Source of the DNA: Bacteroidales bacterium
GTDB taxonomy: Bacteria > Bacteroidota > Bacteroidia > Bacteroidales > VadinHA17
Direction of reading: 5' to 3'
NCBI GenBank assembly: GCA_022865305.1
Contig: JALHSP010000029.1
Coordinates: forward strand, 1-64,000
Length of the DNA stretch: 64,000 nucleotides
Shown here: piece by piece, positions 25,570-33,980 of the stretch
How the letters are laid out: every line of letters starts with the position of its first letter
Numbering within the stretch: position 1 is the first letter of the stretch
Notes under the pieces: generated by a model
Told to the model about the DNA's origin: nothing
Database searches by the model: none
The model's input: only the letters and a program-made list of their open reading frames with translations
Translations under genes and position numbers: made by a program

Positions 25570-28221
25570 ATGAAAAGGCAAAAATTTCTTTTTACCGCGC
25601 TTGTTTTAAGTGCATTCCTTGGGCTGTCGGCACCAATCTTTCTTTGCCTCACTTCATGCAGCAACCAGCCTGAAACTGTTGCTAATGCCAGAACAACATC
25701 ATTTGATGAGGGTTGGCATTTTCTGAAAGATAGTCTTTCAGGTGCTGAGTACCCCGACTTTAATGATTCCAACTGGAGAGTTCTCGATGTGCCTCATGAC
25801 TGGAGTATTGAAAATCTTCCCGGACAGAACGGTGAAGATATTATCGGACCGTTTGATAAATCTGCCGTTGACAGAATGAGCTCCGGCTACCTTGTTGGAG
25901 GGATCGGCTGGTACAGGAAAAACTTTACCATCAAAGAGGAGGATAAGTATAAAATCGCCTACCTGCAGTTTGACGGTGTATATATGAATGCTGATGTTTG
26001 GCTGAACGGGAAGCATCTGGGATTTCATCCTTACGGGTATACTCCGTTCTCCTATGATATTACATCTTTCCTGAATCCTGCGGGGCAGTCTAATGTTGTT
26101 GCAGTCCGGATTAAAAATGAAGGATTGAATTCACGCTGGTATTCAGGCTCAGGAATAAACAGGCATGTATGGCTTACGCTAGTAAATCCTGTTCACATCG
26201 ATGTATCAGGTGGAATATATATTACAACACCTGTGGCAAATGAGAATTCTGCTGATGTGAAAGTTGTAACTACCTTGATAAATTCAGGAGATAACGATGA
26301 AAATATTGTTCTGAGTACTGAGTTATTAGATCCTTCAGGCAAGGTAGCTGCAACTGCCACCAGCAATTCAAAGGTGACAACAGGTCAAACAATGGAGGTA
26401 ACGCAGGAAATCCCGGTTAAAAAGCCATCTCTATGGTCAATCGATGACCCGAACCTTTATCGTGCAAAAGTATCTGTACTGATAAATGAAAAAGTAGTTG
26501 ATGATCAGGTAACTCCTTTTGGAGTCCGCAGCATAAAAATTGATGCACAGAACGGTTTAACTATCAATGGTAAAGCACTTGATCTGATAGGTGGCTGCTA
26601 CCACCATGATAATGGTCCGCTGGGTGCTGCTTCTATCGACCGTGCTGAGGAACGCAAGATCGAGGTACTGAAAAATAATGGATTCAATGCAATAAGGACC
26701 AGCCATAACCCTCCGTCACCTGCATTGCTTGAAGCCTGTGACCGTTTAGGAATGGTTGTTATTGATGAGATTTTTGATATGTGGGAAAATCCTAAAAAGG
26801 AGCAGGACTATCATCTCTACTTCAGGGCATGGTGGCAGAGAGATGTGGAGTCATGGATCAAGCGCGACCGCAATCACCCGTCTGTTATTATGTGGAGCAT
26901 TGGGAATGAGATCCGTGAAGCTGCGGATACATCAGGTTACAGAATAGCTAAAAACCTCACAACAGAAATTCGCCGGCTTGATCCGACCAGGGCCATAACC
27001 GAAGCCATGCTTGGAATGGGTGCTGGCAGTGCACCAGGCAGAAGCAGGTGGGATGATTTTGAAACACATCTGGAATTACTGGATGTTGTCGGATATAATT
27101 ATGCCTATTCAAGGTATGAGTCTGATCATGTTAAATATCCAAACAGGATCATGGCTGGAACAGAAACAAATCCTCCCTTTGCTTTGGAGAATTATCAGCT
27201 GGTTGAGAAACTTCCTTATGTTATCGGATATTTTGTATGGACTGCCACGGATAACATTGGTGAAGCTGGTGTAGGCATGCCACAGCTGAGAGATATTGTT
27301 GAGACTAATAATCAGGCACCATTTAATGCCCCTGCCGGACCAGGAGCTCCTCGACAGCGAGGTTCTCCGGCTCCAAACTTTACTGGTCCGCCTGCAGATA
27401 TGCCTGGAATGCCGGGTGCCAACGCAGCTGGTCCTCCGGCAAACATACCGGGAGGAGGATTTTTCAGGCGAGAGACATGGCCTGTATATACAAATTACCA
27501 GGGTGATATTGACCTTATTGGCAACAGAAAAGTGCCTTCATATTTTCAGTATGTTGTCTGGCGCAAAAGCAAAGTTGAAATGTTTGTGCACCGTCCGATT
27601 CCCGAAGGTAAAAGAGAGGTTACGAGTCGCTGGGGTTTCCCGGATGAGCTTAAAAGCTGGAATTGGTCCGGTCATGAGGGTGAGAAATTTCAGGTACATG
27701 TTTACACCCGCAGCCAGCAGGTTAAACTTGAGTTAAATGGTAAAATCGTTGGTGAGCAGAATGTGGATCAGGAAAAATCTATTACAGCTACATTCGAGGT
27801 TCCTTATGAGCCAGGCAAGCTGGTTGCCCATTGCTATGACAATGGCAAGGAAACTGCATCACAAACTCTTGAAACTACCAGTAAGCCGGCGGCTGTCAGA
27901 CTTATCGCTGACCGAACCAAAATCAAAGCAGACCGGAATGACCTATCTTATGTAAGGGCAGAAATAATAGATTCTAAAGGCAACATAGTTCCTGATGCAG
28001 ATGATATAATCGTAAACTTTGAGGTAACCGGCAATGGGAAGGTTGCAGGTGTTGGAAGTGGTAACCCAAGAGACATGTCAAGTTTTCAGCAGCCAAAGAA
28101 AAAAGCCTACCAGGGAATATGTCTGGCAATAATACGACCGGAAACAACTCCCGGAAAAATAAGCGTAAGGGCTACAGCTGAAGGATTAAAGGAGGCTTCA
28201 CTTGTAATAACGGCTAAATAA
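25570..28221 (+). CDS. Exported GH2-family glycosidase (beta-galactosidase type)
   Basis: The 883-residue protein has a signal ending in lipobox LTSC (Cys30). Domains: sugar-binding jelly roll (~44-210), immunoglobulin-like (~215-325), TIM barrel (~328-640) and C-terminal Ig/DUF4982-like domains (~650-883). The acid/base is Glu447 in WSIGNEI; the likely nucleophile is Glu532 in MAGTETNPP. Between residues ~581 and 635 the barrel carries an unusual Pro/Gly/Ala-rich insert (27310-27474). Family members remove beta-galactosyl, beta-glucuronyl or related terminal sugars; substrate not resolvable. It stands 101 bp after the TIR fusion with no clear terminator between, so cotranscription is possible. 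Lipidation places it at the outer membrane or periplasm, fitting the polysaccharide-related genes at 3.8-8.3 kb. Confidence 0.9.
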   Translation: MKRQKFLFTALVLSAFLGLSAPIFLCLTSCSNQPETVANARTTSFDEGWHFLKDSLSGAEYPDFNDSNWRVLDVPHDWSIENLPGQNGEDIIGPFDKSAVDRMSSGYLVGGIGWYRKNFTIKEEDKYKIAYLQFDGVYMNADVWLNGKHLGFHPYGYTPFSYDITSFLNPAGQSNVVAVRIKNEGLNSRWYSGSGINRHVWLTLVNPVHIDVSGGIYITTPVANENSADVKVVTTLINSGDNDENIVLSTELLDPSGKVAATATSNSKVTTGQTMEVTQEIPVKKPSLWSIDDPNLYRAKVSVLINEKVVDDQVTPFGVRSIKIDAQNGLTINGKALDLIGGCYHHDNGPLGAASIDRAEERKIEVLKNNGFNAIRTSHNPPSPALLEACDRLGMVVIDEIFDMWENPKKEQDYHLYFRAWWQRDVESWIKRDRNHPSVIMWSIGNEIREAADTSGYRIAKNLTTEIRRLDPTRAITEAMLGMGAGSAPGRSRWDDFETHLELLDVVGYNYAYSRYESDHVKYPNRIMAGTETNPPFALENYQLVEKLPYVIGYFVWTATDNIGEAGVGMPQLRDIVETNNQAPFNAPAGPGAPRQRGSPAPNFTGPPADMPGMPGANAAGPPANIPGGGFFRRETWPVYTNYQGDIDLIGNRKVPSYFQYVVWRKSKVEMFVHRPIPEGKREVTSRWGFPDELKSWNWSGHEGEKFQVHVYTRSQQVKLELNGKIVGEQNVDQEKSITATFEVPYEPGKLVAHCYDNGKETASQTLETTSKPAAVRLIADRTKIKADRNDLSYVRAEIIDSKGNIVPDADDIIVNFEVTGNGKVAGVGSGNPRDMSSFQQPKKKAYQGICLAIIRPETTPGKISVRATAEGLKEASLVITAK

Positions 28222-28258
28222 CCGGACCTGCCAGAGAAGTTTAGAGGAGCCTAACAAC

Positions 28259-28375
28259 GAAAAAGCCAGCCCTGCTGGTGCAGGGCAACCGGTTTTTTTG
28301 TTTACATTCCTCCGCCTCGCTAGCGGGCGTCGGCCTGAAAACAAAAAAACCGGGCACTTCGTGCCTGGCTTTTTC
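28259..28375. repeat. Long imperfect inverted repeat between GH2 gene and tRNA
   Basis: Arms 28259-28303 and 28338-28375 pair over AAAAAGCCAG/CTGGCTTTTT and CCGGTTTTTTTGTTT/AAACAAAAAAACCGG, each arm also holding an internal hairpin (CCCTGC/GCAGGG; GGCACTTCGTGCC). Because of A- and T-runs on both sides it can terminate both the GH2 gene and the minus-strand tRNA. Confidence 0.7.
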
Positions 28376-28379
28376 TTTG

Positions 28380-28451
<72 letters not shown>

Positions 28452-28466
28452 GTATTATAGTGGGTG

Positions 28467-28497
28467 CAAATTTAATATTAATGAGGCAATTACCAAA
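28467..28497 (-). promoter_or_regulatory. Bacteroidota-type promoter for the initiator tRNA
   Basis: On the minus strand TTTG (28494-28497), a 19-base spacer and TAAATTTG (28467-28474) match the consensus; start near 28460, about 9 bases before the tRNA. Confidence 0.65.
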
Positions 28498-28607
28498 GGA
28501 ATTATTCATTTTTTTAATGTTTAAATTATTATGTTTGCCTATGAAAATATATGTAGCCACTGCTGTTATCATATACTGTGTATATTATTAATTTAAAATA
28601 AGTTACC

Positions 28608-28991
28608 ATGCCAAGAGTATTTAAAGCTACCGAAATAGAAAAAGAGGAAAAAGAGATAAAACGTGACTATCTCGACAGGCACATGCCGCATTTATTCTGC
28701 CCCGACCAGGTTAAGAGAGGTGAAAAATTTGCAGTTAAAGTAAAGATGGGGGAAGAATACCCTCATCCTGATGAACATGAACATTTCATAAGTGTTATAC
28801 AGCTCTGGAACAGGGAAACTCTCCTTGCTGAAGCCCGCTATACTGCTGGAGTCTATGGTAATATGCCATCGCATGCCGAGATCGATTTTTATATTGTGGC
28901 TCCTGAAGTATCAATGAACCTTTCGGCTATGTCGGTCTGTACCAAACATGGATTATGGCAGAGCGAAGACAAGCCTGTCAAAGTGATATAA
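28608..28991 (+). CDS. Superoxide reductase/desulfoferrodoxin-like protein
   Basis: The 127-residue protein has the single-domain (neelaredoxin-type) iron-site ligands: His25 (DRHMPH), His53 and His59 (HPDEHEH), Cys111 and His114 (CTKHGLW). Such enzymes reduce superoxide to peroxide at a His4-Cys iron centre. The residues just before the first His are Asp23-Arg24 where characterised enzymes have Glu-Lys; the lysine aids superoxide attraction, so Arg may substitute conservatively. No N-terminal desulforedoxin domain is present. The gene follows the tRNA divergently; TATGTTTG at 28530-28537 is a possible -7 element. Cytoplasmic; suggests an anaerobic or microaerophilic lifestyle (inference). 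Confidence 0.82.
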   Translation: MPRVFKATEIEKEEKEIKRDYLDRHMPHLFCPDQVKRGEKFAVKVKMGEEYPHPDEHEHFISVIQLWNRETLLAEARYTAGVYGNMPSHAEIDFYIVAPEVSMNLSAMSVCTKHGLWQSEDKPVKVI

Positions 28992-29073
28992 CAGGTAAAA
29001 TTCCTGATTTTACAAAGGTTCCATGATTTGATCCGACAGGTTTATTATCTTTGCTGGCTGATTTTTCTTGATT

Positions 29074-29937
29074 ATGGCTAAGAACGATAAGAAAAAAAGT
29101 AACTGGCGCGATAAGTACAGGTTTTCTGTAATTAACGACACAACATTTGAAGAGGTATGGAGAGTACGGCTTACCCAGTACAATGCTTTCCTTCTCATAA
29201 CTTCTCTTGTACTGTTTATTATCGGTGCCACAACATCACTGATTGCATTCACTAACCTCAGGGAATTCATCCCGGGGTACCCCGATGTGACAATGAGGCG
29301 TAATATACTTATGAGTGCAATACGCCTGGATTCTCTCGACCGTGAACTTGCCCTGCGCGATAAATACTTTGCAAACCTCAATGCAATAGTATCGGGAAAT
29401 GAACCTGTTGATCTCTTTTCCGTTCAGGATACCTCAAGAAATTATAAAGGGATAACATTCAGGAACACTCCGGAAGACTCAGCTTTAAGAGCCAGGGTGG
29501 AAAAGGAGGAAAGGTACAACCTTACCCTTGGTCCTACATCTCTAGAATCTGTTACAAGTCTGGCAGGACTCCATTTTTTCCCACCGGTGAAGGGAATTGT
29601 ATCAGGTAAATATGATGTTCGCACAAAACATTTTGGTACCGATATTGTAACAAAGCCAAAATCACCTGTCTCCGCAACTCTTGACGGAACTGTGATATTT
29701 ACCGGCTGGACAATGGAAACCGGATTTGTTATCGAATTACAGCACCCGAATAATATTGTATCAGTTTACAAACATAATGCAAGTCTTCTGAAAGAGACAG
29801 GCGATCTTGTTCGGGCCGGGGAAGCTATTTCAATCGTCGGTGACTCGGGTGAATTATATACATCAGGACCCCATCTCCATTTTGAGATTTGGTATAAGGG
29901 GAGTCCGCTTGATCCTGAGAAACATATATTTTTCTAA
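29074..29937 (+). CDS. M23-family (LytM-like) metallopeptidase, membrane-anchored
   Basis: The 287-residue protein has a basic cytoplasmic N terminus, one helix at ~38-58 (AFLLITSLVLFIIGATTSL), a helical spacer and a LytM domain from ~175. Zinc-site residues are His186 and Asp190 (KHFGTDIV) and His267-x-His269 (GPHLHFEIW), so the site looks complete. It probably acts on, or regulates hydrolysis of, periplasmic peptidoglycan crosslinks. ATG 29074 was taken over the TTG at 29068. TATCTTTG at 29046-29053 is a possible -7 element with no good -33. It lies 16 bp before dxr and may start that operon. Confidence 0.9.
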   Translation: MAKNDKKKSNWRDKYRFSVINDTTFEEVWRVRLTQYNAFLLITSLVLFIIGATTSLIAFTNLREFIPGYPDVTMRRNILMSAIRLDSLDRELALRDKYFANLNAIVSGNEPVDLFSVQDTSRNYKGITFRNTPEDSALRARVEKEERYNLTLGPTSLESVTSLAGLHFFPPVKGIVSGKYDVRTKHFGTDIVTKPKSPVSATLDGTVIFTGWTMETGFVIELQHPNNIVSVYKHNASLLKETGDLVRAGEAISIVGDSGELYTSGPHLHFEIWYKGSPLDPEKHIFF

Positions 29938-29953
29938 TAATCAAAATCCTTGT

Positions 29954-31123
29954 ATGCCTGAAAGAATTGCATTGTTGGGATCAACCGGATCAATTGGCAA
30001 ACAGGCTCTGGATGTTATATCAAGATATCCTGATAAATTTAAGGTGGAGGCTCTGACTGCAGGAGATAATATTGACCTTCTTACCAGTCAGGCAAGAAAA
30101 ATTCTTCCGCATTCGGTTGTGATAGGTAACAGCAAACATTACAGGCAGCTTAAGGAAAACCTAAGGGATACAAAGATCAGTGTTTATGCTGGTAATGGAG
30201 CAATGGAACAGGTTGTTGCAGGTTCAGATATTGATGTAGTTATTGCAGCAATTGTCGGATATTCCGGCTTGAAACCCACGATATCAGCAGTGAAAGCTGG
30301 AAAGAAAATTGCACTCGCAAACAAAGAAACACTGGTTGTTGCCGGAGAAATAATCAGTAAAATGGTACGGCAATCAGGAAGCAGGATCATCCCTGTCGAT
30401 TCAGAACACTCGGCAATTTTTCAGTGCCTTTCCGGTGAAGAAAACAATCCTGTTGAAAGAATAACTCTGACAGCTTCAGGCGGGCCGTTTCTGAATATGT
30501 CAGTCAGGAAGCTTCAAAATGTCAGTCCTGATGATGCTCTAAGACATCCTAACTGGAATATGGGTGACAAGGTTACTGTTGATTCAGCATCGATGATGAA
30601 TAAAGGCCTGGAGGTAATTGAAGCAAAATGGCTTTTTGATCTTAAACCTGAACAAATCAGGGTTATCATTCATCCTCAGTCAATAATTCATTCATTTGTC
30701 CACTTTGCTGATGGTTCAGTGAAAGCACAACTGGGTATTCCTGATATGAGAATCCCCATCCTGTATGCACTTAGCTATCCGAAAAGGTTTGCATCAGATC
30801 TTCCCCGTCTTGATCTCACAGATTATCCTGCATTCACATTTTCAGAACCTGATCTCAGAAAATTCAGGAACCTTTCCCTGGCTTATTATGCCTTAAGGGA
30901 GGGAGGTAATATGCCATGCATTCTGAATGCGGCAAATGAAATAGCAGTCAAGGCATTTCTTTCAGAAAAAATTGGGTTTATGCAAATGCCTGACATTGTA
31001 GAATATACTATGTCTAATATACAATATCATCCTTCTCCCGATCTTGAAGTTCTCGAAACATCTGATAAAAATGCCAGGGAAACAACAATAAATTATATTA
31101 ACAAACATTATAAAAAAAGATGA
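29954..31123 (+). CDS. dxr: 1-deoxy-D-xylulose 5-phosphate reductoisomerase
   Basis: The 389-residue NADPH-dependent enzyme makes 2-C-methyl-D-erythritol 4-phosphate, the committed step of the MEP isoprenoid pathway. Signatures: nucleotide-binding IALLGSTGSIGKQALDV at residues 5-21, ALANKETLVVAGE, metal and substrate region IPVDSEHSAIFQCL, and VDSASMMNKGLEVIEA. Length is normal. The frame runs further upstream, but ATG 29954 gives the family start MPERIALLGSTGS. The stop overlaps the rseP start by four bases (ATGA), so the two are translationally coupled; dxr-rseP adjacency is common in Bacteroidota and other bacteria. Confidence 0.97.
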   Translation: MPERIALLGSTGSIGKQALDVISRYPDKFKVEALTAGDNIDLLTSQARKILPHSVVIGNSKHYRQLKENLRDTKISVYAGNGAMEQVVAGSDIDVVIAAIVGYSGLKPTISAVKAGKKIALANKETLVVAGEIISKMVRQSGSRIIPVDSEHSAIFQCLSGEENNPVERITLTASGGPFLNMSVRKLQNVSPDDALRHPNWNMGDKVTVDSASMMNKGLEVIEAKWLFDLKPEQIRVIIHPQSIIHSFVHFADGSVKAQLGIPDMRIPILYALSYPKRFASDLPRLDLTDYPAFTFSEPDLRKFRNLSLAYYALREGGNMPCILNAANEIAVKAFLSEKIGFMQMPDIVEYTMSNIQYHPSPDLEVLETSDKNARETTINYINKHYKKR

Positions 31124-32451
31124 CAATACTGATAAGGATACTGCAATTTATAATGAGCCTTTCAATTCTTGTCTTAATACACGAATTGGGACACTTTGTT
31201 TTTGCCAGGTACTTTAAAACGAGAGTTGAAAAATTTTACCTTTTCTTCGATCCATGGTTTTCATTGTTTAAATTTAAAAAAGGAGACACGGAATATGGTG
31301 TTGGATGGTTACCTCTAGGGGGATATTGTAAGATTTCCGGAATGATCGATGAATCACTCGACAGGGAACAGATGAAACAACCTCCGCAACCATGGGAATT
31401 CAGATCAAAGCCTGCATGGCAAAGACTTCTTATAATGACAGGGGGAGTGGTCTTTAATTTTCTCTTAGCCATACTAATCTATGTTTTTGTGCTTTATGCA
31501 TGGGGCGAAACGTACCTTCCGACCTCCAATGTTAAATATGGAATTGAAACTGATTCAACAGGGCATGCAATAGGATTGATGAATGGTGATAAGATCCTTT
31601 CTGTTGATAATAAGTATATAGATAATTTCATGCAGATCACGGCTGATATTATTCTTAACGACCGTAAAACCATACAGGTTGAACGTGACAGGCAGAAACT
31701 TAACATTCCGATTCCGACAGATTATATAGCGAAGCTCCTTAAGAATAAAGGTCAGATTGATCCACGAACTCCTTTCAATCCTTATGTAATTTCAAAACAT
31801 GCAAAGGAGTCACCGGCCAAAGATGCCGGAGTTCAGGTTGGCGATGAGCTTATCAGCCTCGATGATATCAGGTTCACTTATTTTGATGAGTTCCAGAAAT
31901 ATTTGCAGGAGAATAGAAACAGACCAGTTGTTCTGAATATTTTACGCGATGGGAAAGGCTTGAATATACCTGTGATACCTACTGCTGCCGGTCTTCTTGG
32001 TGTTTACTGTAACAGATCGATTACCATGTTTTTTGACCTTAAAACAATCAGGTACGGATTCTTTCAATCGATACCGGCAGGGATCAGTAAAGGCTTCAGA
32101 ACCATTGTTGATTATCTGAAACAGTTTAAGCTTATTTTTTCAAAGGATACCAAAGCATATGAATCCCTCGGCGGTTTTATTACAATCGGAAGCATATTCC
32201 CCGGTGAATGGGACTGGCAGGTATTCTGGAATCTGACTGCATTCCTTTCAATAATTCTTGCGGTAATAAATATTTTGCCAATTCCTGCACTTGATGGTGG
32301 TTATGTGATGTTTCTTCTGTATGAAGTTGTTACAGGCAGAAAGCCAAGCGATAAATTCCTTGAGTATGCCCAGATTACAGGAATGATATTACTCCTGGCA
32401 CTTTTGATTTTCGCAAATGGCAATGATATCCTGCGGCTGCTCAGGAAATAG
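31120..32451 (+). CDS. rseP: RIP site-2 metalloprotease
   Basis: The 443-residue polytopic membrane protease has the zinc motif HELGH at residues 21-25 in the first helix, a PDZ-like region (~200-295; KDAGVQVGDELISLDDI) and the third metal-ligand motif NILPIPALDGG in the penultimate helix segment. The family cleaves single-pass anti-sigma factors or signal peptides within the membrane. It overlaps dxr by four bases. The tatA gene follows after 69 bp with its own promoter. Confidence 0.95.
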   Translation: MTILIRILQFIMSLSILVLIHELGHFVFARYFKTRVEKFYLFFDPWFSLFKFKKGDTEYGVGWLPLGGYCKISGMIDESLDREQMKQPPQPWEFRSKPAWQRLLIMTGGVVFNFLLAILIYVFVLYAWGETYLPTSNVKYGIETDSTGHAIGLMNGDKILSVDNKYIDNFMQITADIILNDRKTIQVERDRQKLNIPIPTDYIAKLLKNKGQIDPRTPFNPYVISKHAKESPAKDAGVQVGDELISLDDIRFTYFDEFQKYLQENRNRPVVLNILRDGKGLNIPVIPTAAGLLGVYCNRSITMFFDLKTIRYGFFQSIPAGISKGFRTIVDYLKQFKLIFSKDTKAYESLGGFITIGSIFPGEWDWQVFWNLTAFLSIILAVINILPIPALDGGYVMFLLYEVVTGRKPSDKFLEYAQITGMILLLALLIFANGNDILRLLRK

Positions 32452-32467
32452 AATATTATTACTTTAG

Positions 32468-32498
32468 TTTGTTAATGATTAAAGTATTTGTAACTTTG
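32468..32498 (+). promoter_or_regulatory. Bacteroidota-type promoter for tatA
   Basis: TTTG (32468-32471), a 19-base spacer and TAACTTTG (32491-32498) match the consensus; start near 32505, giving a short leader before ATG 32521. Confidence 0.7.
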
Positions 32499-32520
32499 TA
32501 AAAATTCAAAAATTAAAGAA

Positions 32521-32694
32521 ATGGGAAAGATTGGTTTAACAGAGATAATACTGATATTGCTGGTGGTAGTCCTTCTGTTTGGCGGCCGTAAAATTCCTGA
32601 ATTAATGAAAGGCATCGGCCAGGGTATGAAAGAATTCAAAAGAGCTTCAAAGTTTAATCCTGAAGAAGAAAAGGAAAAGGAAAAATTTCAATAA
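32521..32694 (+). CDS. tatA: Twin-arginine translocase subunit TatA
   Basis: The 57-residue protein begins [20 protein letters not shown], a single N-terminal membrane helix, followed by the hinge [20 protein letters not shown] and a charged Glu/Lys tail. This is the standard TatA/E layout (short helix, FG hinge, amphipathic helix). TatA oligomers form the export path for folded twin-arginine substrates; three apparent Tat substrates lie in this window (3848, 5312 and 58570). It has its own promoter and a terminator 18 bp after the stop. tatC is not seen here. Confidence 0.93.
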   Translation: MGKIGLTEIILILLVVVLLFGGRKIPELMKGIGQGMKEFKRASKFNPEEEKEKEKFQ

Positions 32695-32711
32695 TATTTC
32701 TGACTGTAAAG

Positions 32712-32739
32712 AAGGGGTTGTATCAAAGCCCCTTTTTTT
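32712..32739 (+). terminator. Intrinsic terminator after tatA
   Basis: AAGGGG (32712-32717) pairs with CCCCTT (32729-32734) over an 11-base loop and is followed by a run of T to 32739. It lies between convergent tatA and mqnC. Confidence 0.8.
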
Positions 32740-32742
32740 GTC

Positions 32743-33831
32743 TTAGCTCACAGGTTCGTATTTCTGGTTTCTTCTCACAGGGATAAAACCAGCTTCCTTA
32801 ATGATGGACTGGATCTCTTCAGCATCAAACCGGTTTTTTGCACCGGCTGCACTTACAACATTCTCCTCAATCATTATTGATCCCAGATCATCAGCACCGG
32901 CATGCAGCGACAGCATCGCAATATCCTTCCCGACAGTCAGCAGTGATGCCTGGATATGCCTGATATTGTTCAGGATTATCCGGCTTACCGCAATAATCCT
33001 GATATAATCGGGTCCGGTAAACCTGCTTTTTATCCCGTACTTTTCTCTTAGTACAGTACCTTCATCCTGGAACGGCCATGGGATAAATGAAATAAATCCG
33101 TAGTGATCCTTCAGTTTTTCATCCTGGAGATCTCTTAACCTGATAAGATGTCCGATCCTTTCCTCCGTTGTCTCAATATGACCATACATCATGGTAGCAG
33201 AAGTGGGCAGGTTAAGCTTATGTGCCGTTCTCATAACCTCAATCCACTCTTCTGTTGTAGCTTTAGCAGGTGAAACTATTTTCCTGACACGGTCAGAGAG
33301 AATTTCTGCTCCGGCACCAGGCAGGCTGTCAAGCCCTGCTTCAATGAGCCGGGAAAGAACATCAGAGTATGACAGCCTTTCCTTTTTTGCAAGATATACT
33401 ACCTCAGGTGGTCCGAGAGCATGGAGTTTAACTGATGGATATAGTGTCTTAAGTTTAGTAAAAAGATCGAAATAATAACTTAATCCGAGTTCAGGATTCA
33501 TTCCTCCCTGCAGCAGAAGCTGATCACCTCCAAGGGAATAAAGCTCATCAATTTTATTTATGTAATCCTCAGTGGTTGTGATATATGCATCTGGTGCTCC
33601 CTTCTTCCTGCAAAAGTTACAGAAAGTACATTGTGAGAAACAAATATTAGTAATATTCACATTCCTGTCGATCATCCAACCGGCAACATTACCGGGATTA
33701 TGCAAATGCCTGAGCTTATCGGCCATGAATATAAGTTCCTCAAGGGGAGCATGCTTGTAAAGGGCAGCACCTTCCTCAGCATTAAGAGGAATTAATTTCA
33801 GCGCTTTGCCATATATTTGATTCAGTATCAT
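32743..33831 (-). CDS. mqnC: Cyclic dehypoxanthinyl futalosine synthase (radical SAM)
   Basis: The 362-residue radical SAM enzyme carries the CxxxCxxC cluster ligands at Cys64, Cys68 and Cys71 (NITNICFSQCTFCNF), and MqnC/CofH-type blocks LLLQGGMNPELGLSYY, HALGPPEV and GLDSLPGAGAEI. MqnC cyclises dehypoxanthine futalosine in the futalosine route to menaquinone. The close relatives MqnE and CofH share the fold; HALGPPEV and the GAGAEIL block favour MqnC. It is transcribed alone, converging with tatA. A CAAAGGTA-type -7 match exists upstream (33897-33910 region) but without a good -33. Confidence 0.88.
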   Translation of the reverse strand: MILNQIYGKALKLIPLNAEEGAALYKHAPLEELIFMADKLRHLHNPGNVAGWMIDRNVNITNICFSQCTFCNFCRKKGAPDAYITTTEDYINKIDELYSLGGDQLLLQGGMNPELGLSYYFDLFTKLKTLYPSVKLHALGPPEVVYLAKKERLSYSDVLSRLIEAGLDSLPGAGAEILSDRVRKIVSPAKATTEEWIEVMRTAHKLNLPTSATMMYGHIETTEERIGHLIRLRDLQDEKLKDHYGFISFIPWPFQDEGTVLREKYGIKSRFTGPDYIRIIAVSRIILNNIRHIQASLLTVGKDIAMLSLHAGADDLGSIMIEENVVSAAGAKNRFDAEEIQSIIKEAGFIPVRRNQKYEPVS

Positions 33832-33980
33832 TTAAATAAAAATATTTTTACCCTGCTCAAAATACAAACAAATGGACGCAAAGGGAAGCCGGTATTAACC
33901 ATTGCAAAGGTAACGCTTTGGAAACGAAACAATCAATAATTTAATTAACTTTACACCTTCAAAAATCCTGGCATACAATT

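Noticed and set aside
33897-33925. Promoter for mqnC
   Set aside because: A TAnnTTTG-type -7 is present on the minus strand, but the -33 TTTG is missing at the required distance.
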